Source of the DNA: Verrucolacustris sp044348085
Lineage (GTDB): Bacteria; Verrucomicrobiota; Verrucomicrobiia; Methylacidiphilales; Verrucolacustridaceae
DNA: 64,000 bases
Reading direction: 5' to 3'
Assembly: GCA_044348085.1 (NCBI GenBank)
Contig: JBIKTM010000005.1
Coordinates: forward strand, 1 to 64,000
The translations under genes and the position numbers were made by a program. Positions 1 through 7,787 of this stretch are shown piece by piece (position 1 is the stretch's first letter; every line of letters begins with the position of its first letter). The notes below the pieces were generated by a model that was given only the letters and a program-made list of their open reading frames with translations, ran no database searches and was not told the origin of the DNA.

Positions 1-300
1 CTCTAACACATTGAGAAGTCCCTGGACATTGATCTCGACCGTTTCCGAAGGCTTTGACATCGACTCCGGAACACTCACCAGGGCAGCCAAGTGAAAAACG
101 TAGTCAGTTCCCGGCATGATGCGGTTTAGTAACTCGCGATCCAAAATCGAACCCTCAATAATCTGACACTTCAGCCCCTTGAGATTTTTCCGGCTTCCGG
201 TGCGGAAATTATCCAGCACGATGACCTCCGCCTTGTCTTGATAATGCTGAACCAGATGACTGCCAATAAATCCTGCCCCCCCTGTAATTAGCACTCTCAT
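1..300 (-). CDS. NAD-dependent epimerase/dehydratase, N-terminal part (cut by window edge)
   Basis: The minus strand encodes an extended short-chain dehydrogenase of the sugar-nucleotide epimerase type. It begins MRVLITGGAGFIGSHLV, the Rossmann GxxGxxG NAD-binding motif at residues 7-13, followed by an acidic strand end (VLDNF) that fits NAD binding, and by the HLAA segment (about residues 73-76) of this family. A strong ribosome site, GGAGGAG, lies 8 bases before the ATG. The catalytic Ser/Tyr/Lys residues are beyond the window edge, so the substrate (UDP-glucose, GDP-mannose or other) cannot be judged. Its ATG overlaps the stop of a short upstream frame (ATGA), suggesting translational coupling. 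The family is certain; the specific activity is not. Confidence 0.85.
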   Translation of the reverse strand, partial: MRVLITGGAGFIGSHLVQHYQDKAEVIVLDNFRTGSRKNLKGLKCQIIEGSILDRELLNRIMPGTDYVFHLAALVSVPESMSKPSETVEINVQGLLNVLE

Positions 301-477
301 TGTGCCGTCTCCTCCATACCGAGATTGGCTGTATATCCGCCCGTGGTTACGGGATCCGCGATGAATTGCGTTACCAAGAGCTTGTCTTCACGGTAAGTCA
401 CCCCGGACCAGGGACACTCGATGCCGAGCGCTATCAACTGAGCCGACTTCGATGCGATTAACTACTTTTTCCGTCAT
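297..477 (-). pseudogene. Short upstream gene, possibly frameshifted
   Basis: On the minus strand an ATG at 477, 8 bases after AAGGA, opens a 29-codon frame that stops at 388. A second frame, open from 461 to a TGA at 297-299, reads like real protein (for example ECPWSGVTYRED and LLVTQFIADP) and ends in a 4-base ATGA overlap with the epimerase. The two frames would join if one frameshift occurred near the run of five A (complement of the T run at about 466-470). I do not recognise the product. It may be a decayed gene, a sequencing error, or a real short ORF starting at the TTG near 437. Confidence 0.3.
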
Positions 478-558
478 GGAGGTAATCCTTTCTGATTTGG
501 GAACTTTTCCAGAAAGCAAAGGCGACATTTTTCAAGTATAGATAAAGAAATAAAAAAC

Positions 559-576
559 CAACATAAAATATTGTTG
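559..576. promoter_or_regulatory. Inverted repeat, candidate operator
   Basis: CAACATAAAATATTGTTG is an 18-bp imperfect palindrome (arms CAACA/TGTTG) ending 10 bases before the regulator start codon. Its place and size fit an autoregulatory site for the downstream GntR/LacI-type repressor. The surrounding 60 bases are very AT-rich and hold no clear ribosome site. This is inference from position and symmetry. Confidence 0.35.
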
Positions 577-586
577 CAAATAAAAC

Positions 587-1684
587 ATGCATCTGCATGG
601 TATCCGCATTCCTAAACGCCCCACTCTTCGCGCGCGTGAAGCTGAAAAAAAGCTCCTTCTTCTGCTTGGAGACAAGAAATGGGATTCCAGCGCGCCCCTT
701 CCTACGGTTCGGTCACTCGGGGAGCAATGGGGAGTAAACTACGCCACCATCTCGAGGTTGTTCCAACGTTTGGTGAGGGAGGGGCTGGTCTGGCAGCATC
801 CTAATGGGCGTTTCTTCCCGGCCCATGCAGGTTCGCAAGCGGCCGAGGGGCTGCCGATTGTTGTCCTTGGCCGCCAGATCCAGAATTGGAGCCGTCTGTA
901 TCAGGAAATTATTGAAGGTGTATCGGAAAACTGTTGTGCCCTGGGTTGCCCGCTCCTCTTTCTTTCCTCCGATAAACTGGTCAGTCACAAGTCACCTGAG
1001 CTACCCCCGGCCTTTGCTTCGCGCAAAACTCAAACAACAGAATTGGAGCGGCTTGCCTCCACCATGCCACGACTCTGTGCCGGCCTGTTACTGGATCATC
1101 TCTGGGACGAGGAGGTGATTCTGCGACATTCATTTCCGTCGGCTCCACGCTTTTTGCTCGCACGCGCTTCGCGTCAGGAGGATCTCCTCTCGACTGCCCC
1201 AGATTTCGCGGCCGGAGCTCGATTGATCCTGCAACACCTCAACCGATCCGGATGCAAACGGATATACCTTGGATTGCCGTTCCGCGGAGACCGGGCGGTG
1301 GACGTGGCGGGTGAAACCCTTTGTGCCGAGGCTGCACACGGTGGTTTTCCACAGGTTGAACCCTTGGACTGCTCCACCCCGGCAGAGCGAAAATCATCGA
1401 TCACCCGCATTGCCCGATTGAAAGCCCGTGCTGCCATTGTTTGCACCGAGGATAATGTCACCTCTCTTCTTTGGCAGGGCCTATGCAATGCCGGACTCCA
1501 ATCCTCAAATCAGATCAGCCTGGTTTCCATGCAGGGGACCGGGGCAATCCATCAGCCGATCACCCGGCTCCGCTACGATTACCGCCAACTCGGGCGAGAC
1601 GCCGTAACAGCGGTCATCGAACGCCGCAGGGCCAATCTGGTTTTTGGACCCAAGCTTATTTTGGGAAAGGCAGCTTCCAAATGA
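587..1684 (+). CDS. GntR-type repressor with LacI-like sensor domain
   Basis: 365 residues. The first ~80 residues form a GntR-like winged helix (PTVRSLGEQWGVNYATISRL is the helix-turn-helix, about residues 40-60). The rest resembles periplasmic-binding-protein/LacI sensor domains: the segment around IVVLGRQIQNWSRLYQEI, a hydrophobic IVCTEDNVTSLLW strand near residue 285, and a C-terminal LRYDYRQLGRDAV motif typical of LacI regulators (ID..LG..A). Such AraR-like hybrids usually respond to sugars. It is transcribed away from the epimerase, and its target is unknown. The candidate palindrome just upstream suggests autoregulation. Start chosen at the ATG at 587; another ATG is not available nearby in frame. 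Confidence 0.8.
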   Translation: MHLHGIRIPKRPTLRAREAEKKLLLLLGDKKWDSSAPLPTVRSLGEQWGVNYATISRLFQRLVREGLVWQHPNGRFFPAHAGSQAAEGLPIVVLGRQIQNWSRLYQEIIEGVSENCCALGCPLLFLSSDKLVSHKSPELPPAFASRKTQTTELERLASTMPRLCAGLLLDHLWDEEVILRHSFPSAPRFLLARASRQEDLLSTAPDFAAGARLILQHLNRSGCKRIYLGLPFRGDRAVDVAGETLCAEAAHGGFPQVEPLDCSTPAERKSSITRIARLKARAAIVCTEDNVTSLLWQGLCNAGLQSSNQISLVSMQGTGAIHQPITRLRYDYRQLGRDAVTAVIERRRANLVFGPKLILGKAASK

Positions 1685-1761
1685 GGCGTATGGGCAGCCC
1701 TATGCAACAGGTAGATGGAGATTTGTGATTATTTCGAGCCATCAAAACCAGTATCATCCCT

Positions 1762-1905
1762 GGTCAATCCAAAGTCAGACCATGGTCAACGCCATAAGCC
1801 ACCACAGTCATCCACGGTCAATCCACAGTCAACGCCACAACAATGGCGAAACAACGCCATAACAATCCCCGCCAATTCGGCAACAATCCAAATCAATCCA
1901 CAAAC
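1762..1905. repeat. Degenerate CAATCCA/CAACGCCA low-complexity repeats
   Basis: Between the regulator and the tRNA, about 140 bases are built of irregular copies of GGTCAATCCA, AGTCAACGCCA and CAACAATCC. No credible coding frame crosses it: the short frames here are P/Q/H-rich and lack ribosome sites. The strand is almost free of G in places, unlike the surrounding genes. Function unknown; it may be decayed tandem repeats. Confidence 0.4.
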
Positions 1906-1916
1906 TTTTAAAAACC

Positions 1917-2000
1917 TACCGGCGGAGGGGGTCGAACCCACACGCCCTTGCGGGCAACGGATTTTGAGTCCGTCGCGTCTGCCAGTTCCGCCACGCCGGC
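1917..2000 (-). tRNA. tRNA-Leu (anticodon CAA)
   Basis: The minus strand folds as a class II tRNA of 84 bases. The acceptor stem is GCCGGCG paired with CGCCGGT, followed by discriminator A. The D arm contains AACTGGCAGACG, the anticodon arm is ACGGA-CTCAAAA-TCCGT with anticodon CAA, the long variable arm is GCCCGCAAGGGC, and the T arm is GTGGGTTCGACCCCC with the invariant TTCGA. The CCA end is not encoded (TAGG follows). It decodes UUG leucine codons. Confidence 0.96.
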
Positions 2001-2081
2001 TAAGGTAAGATTCATAATCCTCTATGGGATGGGGTTGTGACAAGGGGTTTTCCTTATCCAGAAGTAGGGTAGAATCATCGA

Positions 2082-3638
2082 GTGAAATATTTGCGTTATC
2101 CTCTTTGGGGATTGGCTCTTGGGATAGTTGTGTGGTGGGTAAGCGATCGGATGATCGGAACGAAGCAAGAGGAGGTGGAGCCTCGTGTGCGAAATGTTTC
2201 GAGTCAAAAAATTGATCGAATGTTGGGCTCTGAATCACCGAAGGCAGATCAAGTTAAGAAAGGTAAAGCGAAAGGGAATTTTGATGGGGCGATCGATACG
2301 GGGGCTGGGCAGGAGATTCCCGGGGAAAAGATTCTTCGGTTTAAGGACAAGTCTGCGTATCAGCGGTTTCTCAAATCGGCACCAGCGGGTGTGGTTTTAG
2401 ATCAGATGGACGGGTTACAGGCGGTTCGGGTGAAGGATGGGGAGTGGTTGAAATCGATGGCGAAAACGTCCGACATGGAGGTAGGGAAGAACTACTACGT
2501 GGCAGTTCCTGAGGTTCCTGGGGAAGTTCAAACGATGGGAGATGCGTTTTATCGTGTCGTCGGATCGGATGCACTGAAGTTAATGGGGGCCGAGAGTGTT
2601 TCAGGAAATTGGGGCAAAGGGGTTCTGTTGGCGTTACTGGATACGAGCCTTAATCCGACGAGTACAAGTCTTGGAAGTGAGGAGGGACACGGGACAGCTA
2701 TGGCATCTTTGATTGGGGGAAAGGGAGGTGCGGCCCCAGGGGCAAAAATTCTCGGGTTTACGGTTTTGGATGGAAAGGGGACGGGAGATAGCTTCTCGCT
2801 AGCGAAGGCCATTTATGCGGCGGTGGATCAGGGGGCCAAAGTGATTAACATGAGTTTAGGATCGTCGGGGGACTGTGGGGTTGTACGGGAGGCTGTTGCG
2901 TATGCGCTTTCCAAACAGGTGGCTTTGGTAGCGGCGGCAGGGAATGAGGCGGTGAATCGGGTGGCGTATCCAGCGGCGTATGAAGGGGTGGTGGCGGTGG
3001 GATCGGTCGATGGGGATCGGGGCAATGCCCAGCATCTCTATTTCTCGAACCGCGGAGAAGCTGTGGATGTGGTGGCCCCTGGATTCGCGGTCGTGGCAGA
3101 TTGGCCGGGAGGAAAAAAGGTCGAAGTAAGTGGAACCTCGGCATCCACGGCTTTGGTAAGTGGAGCGATTGCTGCACTTCTGTCGAGAGAGCCCAATTTA
3201 ACGGGAAAGCAGGCGGCTGATTTGGTCTTCCGATATGCGAATGATACGGGTGTGGCGGGTGTGGATGAGGAGACGGGTGCTGGTGTTGTTGATTTACAAA
3301 GAGTGTTTGAGAGAAATCAGCGTGGCATTGTTGATTTGGCGACAGCGGGAGTGGTGCTGGATTCAAACAATGGAAAAGTAACCGTAGCGGTGCAGAATCG
3401 GGGGACGGAAACGGTAAGTTCTCCAGTGATTGAGATTCGTGTGGGGGAGACAACGCGGAAATTTTATCCAGGGTCGTTAGCTCCAGGGCAATCCATGGAG
3501 GAGTTTGTGCAATTTGATCCAGTAAGAGCGAAACAGGAGGGAGGGATTGCGGTCGGAGCCAATGTGGAGGCTCCCAAGGGAAGTGATCAGAGAAACAAAA
3601 ACGATATGTGGTCGGGTTGGTTTAAGATTTCAAAGTAG
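2082..3638 (+). CDS. Subtilisin-like (S8) serine protease, membrane anchored or exported
   Basis: 518 residues from a GTG start. Residues 8-20 form a hydrophobic segment (signal anchor). The S8 triad is visible: Asp187 (LLALLDTS), His203 (EEGHGTAM), Ser353 (VSGTSAS), with the oxyanion Asn288 (AAAGNEA). Residues 30-170 look like a propeptide-type N-terminal region, and the last ~110 residues (VQNRGTETVSSPVIEIRVG) resemble a CARDB/beta-sandwich adhesion-like domain. It probably acts outside the inner membrane on unknown substrates. It stands alone between tRNA-Leu and a toxin-antitoxin pair; no operon partner is evident. Confidence 0.9.
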   Translation: MKYLRYPLWGLALGIVVWWVSDRMIGTKQEEVEPRVRNVSSQKIDRMLGSESPKADQVKKGKAKGNFDGAIDTGAGQEIPGEKILRFKDKSAYQRFLKSAPAGVVLDQMDGLQAVRVKDGEWLKSMAKTSDMEVGKNYYVAVPEVPGEVQTMGDAFYRVVGSDALKLMGAESVSGNWGKGVLLALLDTSLNPTSTSLGSEEGHGTAMASLIGGKGGAAPGAKILGFTVLDGKGTGDSFSLAKAIYAAVDQGAKVINMSLGSSGDCGVVREAVAYALSKQVALVAAAGNEAVNRVAYPAAYEGVVAVGSVDGDRGNAQHLYFSNRGEAVDVVAPGFAVVADWPGGKKVEVSGTSASTALVSGAIAALLSREPNLTGKQAADLVFRYANDTGVAGVDEETGAGVVDLQRVFERNQRGIVDLATAGVVLDSNNGKVTVAVQNRGTETVSSPVIEIRVGETTRKFYPGSLAPGQSMEEFVQFDPVRAKQEGGIAVGANVEAPKGSDQRNKNDMWSGWFKISK

Positions 3639-3663
3639 GGTGGGAGGGGCGAGGGGGATTTGG

Positions 3664-3768
3664 GATTAAGGGGTTAAGGGGTTAAGGACGCGAACCCTCC
3701 TTCGCTCGGTCTCGGTAAACCTCGCTGAGCTTCGGAGGGCGCCCGCAGCGGGCGGGGGGAGGGGGTTT
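3664..3768. repeat. Intergenic tandem GGTTAAGGG and GC-rich hairpin repeat
   Basis: The gap after the protease has about two and a half copies of a 9-bp unit (GGTTAAGGG) and then inverted segments: CCCTCC...GGAGGG around TTCGCTCGG, and GCCCGC/GCGGGC. The second part shares the CTTCGCTC...GGAG theme with repeats near 8414 and 34664. No gene fits here. It may act as a terminator or belong to a dispersed repeat family. Confidence 0.4.
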
Positions 3769-3783
3769 GAACTCTGAAGTGGG

Positions 3784-3821
3784 TTTGCATTAAACAGCTA
3801 GATGTGTAAGCTAGGTGTATG
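3784..3821 (+). promoter_or_regulatory. Tandem 13-bp repeat at antitoxin start, candidate operator/promoter
   Basis: AGCTAGATGTGTA (3796-3808) is followed directly by AGCTAGGTGTATG (3809-3821), the last three bases being the antitoxin ATG. There is no Shine-Dalgarno sequence. A weak TTGCAT lies at 3784-3789. The tandem repeat right at the start codon suggests an autoregulatory antitoxin site and a very short or absent leader. Inference from sequence only. Confidence 0.35.
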
Positions 3822-4070
3822 AAGGCTTGTTTGTCGATGGGGGCGTTTGAGGCGAAGAACAGGCTATCGGAGTTATTAAATCTGGTAGCAGGGGGGCAGG
3901 AGGTGGTGATTACGCGTAGGGGGAAGGTGGCGGCGCGCTTAGTGGGGCCTGAAAACGGAGATGAAAAAACAGGTGAAAACTGGGTGGAGCAGGCGCGAAG
4001 GATTCGTGCGAAGACTAAGCAGGCCCGAAAGGGGATTCGGGAGCTGATCGAACTAGGTCGAAGGTTTTGA
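3819..4070 (+). CDS. Phd/YefM-family antitoxin (VapB-like)
   Basis: 83 residues. The N-terminal half matches the Phd/YefM DNA-binding fold: FEAKNRLSELLNLVAGGQEV followed by ITRRGKVAARLV. The charged C-terminal tail (QARRIRAKTKQARKG) would wrap the partner toxin. It overlaps the next gene by 4 bases (TTGA), the usual arrangement of a Phd antitoxin and a PIN-domain toxin. Expected role: neutralise the toxin and repress the operon. The tandem repeat at the start codon is the likely operator. Confidence 0.85.
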   Translation: MKACLSMGAFEAKNRLSELLNLVAGGQEVVITRRGKVAARLVGPENGDEKTGENWVEQARRIRAKTKQARKGIRELIELGRRF

Positions 4071-4480
4071 AATCTGCGGTTCTCGATGCTTCGGTCACGG
4101 CCTGCTGGGTTTTGACGGATGAGAGCGAGTCTAAGGCAGATGATATTTTAGAAAAGGTGGGCGAGGGGAAACTGGGTGTGCGGGTTCCTGAGTTATGGGT
4201 GCATGAGATGCTGAATGTGCTTCTAAGTGGGTGTCGGAGGGGTCGGATGAGCCAAGAGGTGATGAACGAGTCGTGGGCGTTGGTACAGAGTTGGCCCGTG
4301 GTACGTTTGACGATGCCCCTCGAGAGAATGGGGCGGTGGCGGGATTTAGCGGTTCGCTTTGGGGTGTCTTCCTATGACGCGGCTTATTTGGAATTGGCCG
4401 AGAGATTGCGCTCTCCACTTTATACTTTCGACCAGAAACTCGGGCGAGCGGCGAAGGTGCTTGGACTATCGCCTGATTAG
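4067..4480 (+). CDS. PIN-domain ribonuclease toxin, VapC type
   Basis: 137 residues from a TTG codon overlapping the antitoxin stop. The PIN signature is present: Asp7 (AVLDASVTACWVL), a central acidic helix (ELWVHEMLNVL), the SSYDAAYLELA motif with the conserved Asp, and the C-terminal YTFDQKLGRAA. VapC toxins are Mg-dependent RNases that usually cleave tRNA or rRNA and stall translation. The target here cannot be predicted. Confidence 0.87.
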   Translation: MKSAVLDASVTACWVLTDESESKADDILEKVGEGKLGVRVPELWVHEMLNVLLSGCRRGRMSQEVMNESWALVQSWPVVRLTMPLERMGRWRDLAVRFGVSSYDAAYLELAERLRSPLYTFDQKLGRAAKVLGLSPD

Positions 4481-4566
4481 GTGGTTGGGCTGCTTGGGGT
4501 TGGTTCAATTAGGGAAAGTGGATTTCGGATGTGAGAATGTGTGAAAGTCCTTTTGGAGTTGGAAGC

Positions 4567-5018
4567 TTAGGTAGGGGCGGCAAAATCCATGAATTGGACA
4601 CCTCTATCTTTCTCGATGGAAACGGCTGACCTAGTAAACACAATCCAACGCGGCATTCACTGTCCAATTGGTTTAGAAGCGGTTTGGGGTAAGGATAAGT
4701 TGACAGGTTAGGGTGCTGAGCGAAAATAAGAGGGTTGTGAGTGTCATAGAGATCAAGGAGGCGGTAGGTAAATTGAGTCCTGCAGAGTTGGCCGAGGTAT
4801 CGGCATTTATTGAAAGCCGAGAGATGGATTGGTTGGAGCAGTGCGGTCGAACGGCGGATGAAAGGTTGAAATCGTTTGATCAAGGTAAAATAAAAGCAGT
4901 CGATGGTGCCGATGCGGTGCATAAGTTGCGGCAGAAACTTTCTTGAATTATCGGATACTTTCTCCGGCACTGGATGAGTTGACTGCGGCGGCCGCCTGCG
5001 TAGAGGCGGCCCTACCTA
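4567..5018. other. Segment bounded by inverted GGTAGGG-type ends, around an orphan antitoxin
   Basis: TTAGGTAGGGGCGGC at 4567-4581 is matched in inverted orientation by GGCGGCCCTACCTAAG at about 5003-5018. The ends enclose the small antitoxin-like gene at 4713. The same end motif occurs at 30976 and, inverted, at about 34762. The ends are short and related motifs are frequent in this genome window, so this may be a pair of independent repeats. No transposase is present. Confidence 0.3.
4713..4946 (+). CDS. Orphan addiction-module (antitoxin-like) small protein
   Basis: 77 residues from a GTG; a later GTG near 4737 is also possible. The pattern KLSPAELAEVSAFIE followed by a W-containing stretch and ERLKSFDQGKIKAVDG...ADAVHKLRQKL resembles the putative addiction-module component family (TIGR02574-like), whose members pair with RelE/ParE toxins. 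No toxin frame follows: the next 330 bases hold no gene. It may be a solitary antitoxin, or a remnant of a pair. Family assignment is by recognition of the overall pattern and is moderate. Confidence 0.6.
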   Translation: MLSENKRVVSVIEIKEAVGKLSPAELAEVSAFIESREMDWLEQCGRTADERLKSFDQGKIKAVDGADAVHKLRQKLS

Positions 5019-5276
5019 AGAGGGGGAGATCCAGTGATTGAGCCGGTGCATCAGGAATGATGCGCCCGACCGGTGATGAAGATTGAGGGTGGAGAGTTGG
5101 AAAGGGACAACGGCGGCCCGCTGCGGAGACTTTATTTCAGAGAAAATCTTTCGGGGGAGGGAGAGGAGATTCGAATTTTCCCAGCTGGTTGGGACCGGAA
5201 AAGCATCTCACAGTGAGCCCACCACACCTCGCTGGTGGGGCAAGCGTGTTCCAAGGGCTCCTGTCCTAAGGCAACA
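4947..5276. other. Non-coding gap with hairpins
   Basis: No credible gene is seen. It contains the GGCGGCC inverted end near 4986-5018 and a stem GCCCACCA-cacctcgc-TGGTGGGGC at 5217-5241. The latter lies just downstream of the minus-strand nucleotidyltransferase stop and may be its terminator, although no clear T run follows on that strand. Confidence 0.35.
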
Positions 5277-5837
5277 TCAGGAAGTTGCAGGGGAACGGGA
5301 GCATTCTTGTTGGATTGATCGACGGAGTTCGGGGGTGGCATGAGCTTGGAGGAGATCTTGAAAGTCGGGGGAGAGAGGGTCGAGCCGATTTTTTCGCACC
5401 AGGGCCAAAAGATCGGCCCAATCTTGGGCATGGAATGGCTGGCGCGTGGGCGTTTTCAACGCGTGGAGCTTGAGTGCCAGAAGGTGAATCAGTCCGACGA
5501 CGGGTAGCGTCACTCCCGAGAAAGAAAAATCTTTTGCACCGAGCTTGAGCTTGGCGAAAGTGGCAGCATCGGTCTTCATCAGGTCCAAGGGGCATCCGCC
5601 AAGGTTGGGTGACATTTTGAATTGCAAAAAAGCATCGGTCTCGTGGGCCTGGACATATTGATTTTCTTTGGCCCAAACTTTCCAAGATGGCAGAGAAATA
5701 TCCGGCACGATTAGATCGACGTCGAGGGTCGTCCGGCTATGCCCATGGGCGAACACCGCATGTCCTCCAATGAGTAAGAAGGGGAGTCCAGCTGACTTAG
5801 CGGTATCGAGTGACCGGGAAAAAGAAACTTGGCTCAA
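5277..5837 (-). CDS. Nucleotidyltransferase-fold protein (MNT/AbiEii-like)
   Basis: 186 residues. Residues 21-45 carry the Pol-beta nucleotidyltransferase signature: LLIGGHAVFAHG (GG...), then SRTTLDVDLIVPD with the metal-binding Asp39 and Asp41. A third acidic position is likely CPLDLMKTD. The middle part (GLIHLLALKLHAL) is typical of AbiEii/MNT proteins that act as toxins or antitoxin-modifying enzymes. No partner HEPN or AbiEi gene is adjacent, so a stand-alone role is possible. It lies 38 bases downstream of ilvB on the same strand and could be co-transcribed. Confidence 0.72.
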   Translation of the reverse strand: MSQVSFSRSLDTAKSAGLPFLLIGGHAVFAHGHSRTTLDVDLIVPDISLPSWKVWAKENQYVQAHETDAFLQFKMSPNLGGCPLDLMKTDAATFAKLKLGAKDFSFSGVTLPVVGLIHLLALKLHALKTPTRQPFHAQDWADLLALVRKNRLDPLSPDFQDLLQAHATPELRRSIQQECSRSPATS

Positions 5838-5874
5838 AGTGGTGACTGGTTGCGCAGGCGTTGGGAAGCTTAGG

Positions 5875-7698
5875 CTATCCGGGAACTTCGGATTGGAGGG
5901 GGGCGTCGCCTAGTTGCATGGGTTCAAGAATGATGTCTTTCACGGTGCCACCGGCAGGAATCATGGGAAGAACGTGCTCGGTGTAGGGAACCATGACGTC
6001 GAGAACGTAGGCGGTTTTCGAGGCAAGCATGCGTTGGAGGGCGGGGCGGATCTCTTCAGGTTGTGTGATGCGTTCGGCGGGAACCCCGAAGCCTTGGCAG
6101 ATCGGAAGGTAATCGGGAAAGATTGCTGTAGGGGATTTGGGATCACCCAAGAAGGTGTGACCGCGGTTGCTGGCGAAGAAGCGGTCCTCCCACTGGACGA
6201 CCATCCCGAGGTACTGGTTGTTAATGATGATGGCTTTGGCAGGGATATTTTCCGCAATGGCGGTGGCTAACTCCTGTACGTTCATCAGAAAGGAACCGTC
6301 GCCGTCGATATCGATGACCTCACGGTCGGGGCAAGCGACTTTAGCCCCAAGCGCAGCTGGGTAGCCGTAGCCCATCGCGCCCAAACCTGCGGAGGTTAGG
6401 AAGCTGCGGGGGTGATGGAAGTCGTAGAACTGTCCTGCCCACATCTGGTGCTGACCAACGCCCGTGGTGATGATGGCCTCGCCTTTGGTTAGGCGGCAGA
6501 GCTCCTCGATGACCTGCTGGGGCATGATTCGGCCAGGGATAGATTTGTAGGAGAAGGGATATTTTTTGCGCCACATGTCGATCTGTTCGCGCCACTTTTG
6601 GAATCGTTTGGGCAGGTGGGAGTGGGAGCGGCGGGATAAGATCTGATTGAGATTTTTTAGGGCAAGCCGCACATCGGCAAGGATAGGAAGGTGGACGACC
6701 TTGTTTTTATTGAGCTCGGATGCATCCACATCGATGTGAACGATGGTGGCTTTTTTTGCGAACTCAGAAACTTTTCCGGTGACACGATCGTCAAAGCGAA
6801 CTCCAAAAGCGAGGAGTAGATCGCAATCATCGACCGCGTAGTTGGCGTAGACGGTGCCGTGCATGCCAAGCCATTTGAGAGATTGAGGATCGGTTTCAGG
6901 AAAACCTCCAACCCCCATGAGAGTGGTTGTGACGGGGATTCCTGTGCTTCGGGCGAATTTTAGGAGATCGGCTTCGGCCTCCGAGGTGATGATTCCGCCT
7001 CCGACGTACAAAACGGGGCGGTCGGCTTTTTCGATCAGGCCTAAGATTTCATTGAGAGCCACTTCGTCTGGCGCGGGTAGGGGGCGAAATCCGGGAATAT
7101 CCATTGTGGCGGGCCAGGTGACCTGAGCCGTAGCTTTTTGGACGTCTTTAGGAATATCGATCACTACGGGGCCTGGGCGACCCGAGGTAGCGATGTGGAA
7201 GGCTTCTGCGACGATGCGGGGGATGTCGCCCGGATGCATAACGAGGTAGCTATGTTTGACGATGGGCAGGGTGACGCCGAATACATCGGTTTCCTGAAAG
7301 GCGCCTCGGCCGATCGCGGTTGTGGGGACTTGGCCCGTGATGGCAACCATCGGAACGGAGTCCATAAAGGCATCGGCGATGCCCGTGACAAGATTGGTAG
7401 CTCCGGGACCTGAGGTAGCCATGACGACGCCGACTTTTCCGGTCGCGCGAGCATAGCCCTCTGCCATGAAGGCCCCGCCTTGCTCGTGGCGGGGGAGAAT
7501 AGTGCGGATTTTTTTAGAACGTGTCAGGGATTGGTGGAGCATCATGCTGGCACCGCCGGGGTAGGCGAAGATGGTGTCCACGCCTGCGTGTTCGAGAGCT
7601 TGGACAAGGAGATCGCATCCCATGGTGGGGGGCGACAGCTTGGATCGACCTTGGGAAGGCTTCTTCGAGGGAGACTTGGATTTCACTTTGCTCATCAT
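5875..7698 (-). CDS. ilvB: Acetolactate synthase, large (catalytic) subunit
   Basis: 607 residues, the usual length with a ~25-residue basic Lys/Ser-rich N-terminal extension. It is a thiamine-diphosphate enzyme that condenses pyruvate to acetolactate (valine, leucine) or acetohydroxybutyrate (isoleucine). Visible: the activating Glu72 in LPRHEQGGAFMAEGYARA, SGPGATNLVTG, and the ThDP/Mg motif DIDGDGSFLMNVQEL in the C-terminal third. The C-terminal AMQLGDAP-like tail is poorly conserved. The small regulatory subunit ilvN is not adjacent, so it must be encoded elsewhere. The ATG at 7698 follows an AT-rich promoter region shared with the divergent antitoxin gene. Confidence 0.93.
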   Translation of the reverse strand: MMSKVKSKSPSKKPSQGRSKLSPPTMGCDLLVQALEHAGVDTIFAYPGGASMMLHQSLTRSKKIRTILPRHEQGGAFMAEGYARATGKVGVVMATSGPGATNLVTGIADAFMDSVPMVAITGQVPTTAIGRGAFQETDVFGVTLPIVKHSYLVMHPGDIPRIVAEAFHIATSGRPGPVVIDIPKDVQKATAQVTWPATMDIPGFRPLPAPDEVALNEILGLIEKADRPVLYVGGGIITSEAEADLLKFARSTGIPVTTTLMGVGGFPETDPQSLKWLGMHGTVYANYAVDDCDLLLAFGVRFDDRVTGKVSEFAKKATIVHIDVDASELNKNKVVHLPILADVRLALKNLNQILSRRSHSHLPKRFQKWREQIDMWRKKYPFSYKSIPGRIMPQQVIEELCRLTKGEAIITTGVGQHQMWAGQFYDFHHPRSFLTSAGLGAMGYGYPAALGAKVACPDREVIDIDGDGSFLMNVQELATAIAENIPAKAIIINNQYLGMVVQWEDRFFASNRGHTFLGDPKSPTAIFPDYLPICQGFGVPAERITQPEEIRPALQRMLASKTAYVLDVMVPYTEHVLPMIPAGGTVKDIILEPMQLGDAPLQSEVPG

Positions 7699-7754
7699 CT
7701 TAAATCATAGTCGGCCAAAACGGCGAATTCTAGCGAAATTATCGATTTCTATAT

Positions 7755-7784
7755 TGACCAGTCCGACCAGTCTAATAGTATAAA
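7755..7784 (+). promoter_or_regulatory. Direct repeat GACCAGTC and TATAAA before antitoxin
   Basis: Two direct copies of GACCAGTC (7756-7763 and 7765-7772) lie inside a TTGACC...TATAAA arrangement; TATAAA is at 7779-7784, only 3 bases before the antitoxin ATG. There is no Shine-Dalgarno sequence. If TATAAA is the -10 element the transcript would be leaderless. The repeat is a plausible antitoxin operator. Confidence 0.4.
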
Positions 7785-7787
7785 TTT

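Noticed and set aside
3845..4508. Long minus-strand Pro/Ser/His-rich frames over the toxin-antitoxin genes and many similar ones elsewhere
   Set aside because: They arise because real genes have G-rich sense strands; none has a ribosome site or family pattern.
5083..5343. Plus-strand frame opposite the nucleotidyltransferase 3' end
   Set aside because: Composition is Arg/Gly/Trp-rich and no ribosome site is present; the minus-strand gene explains the region.
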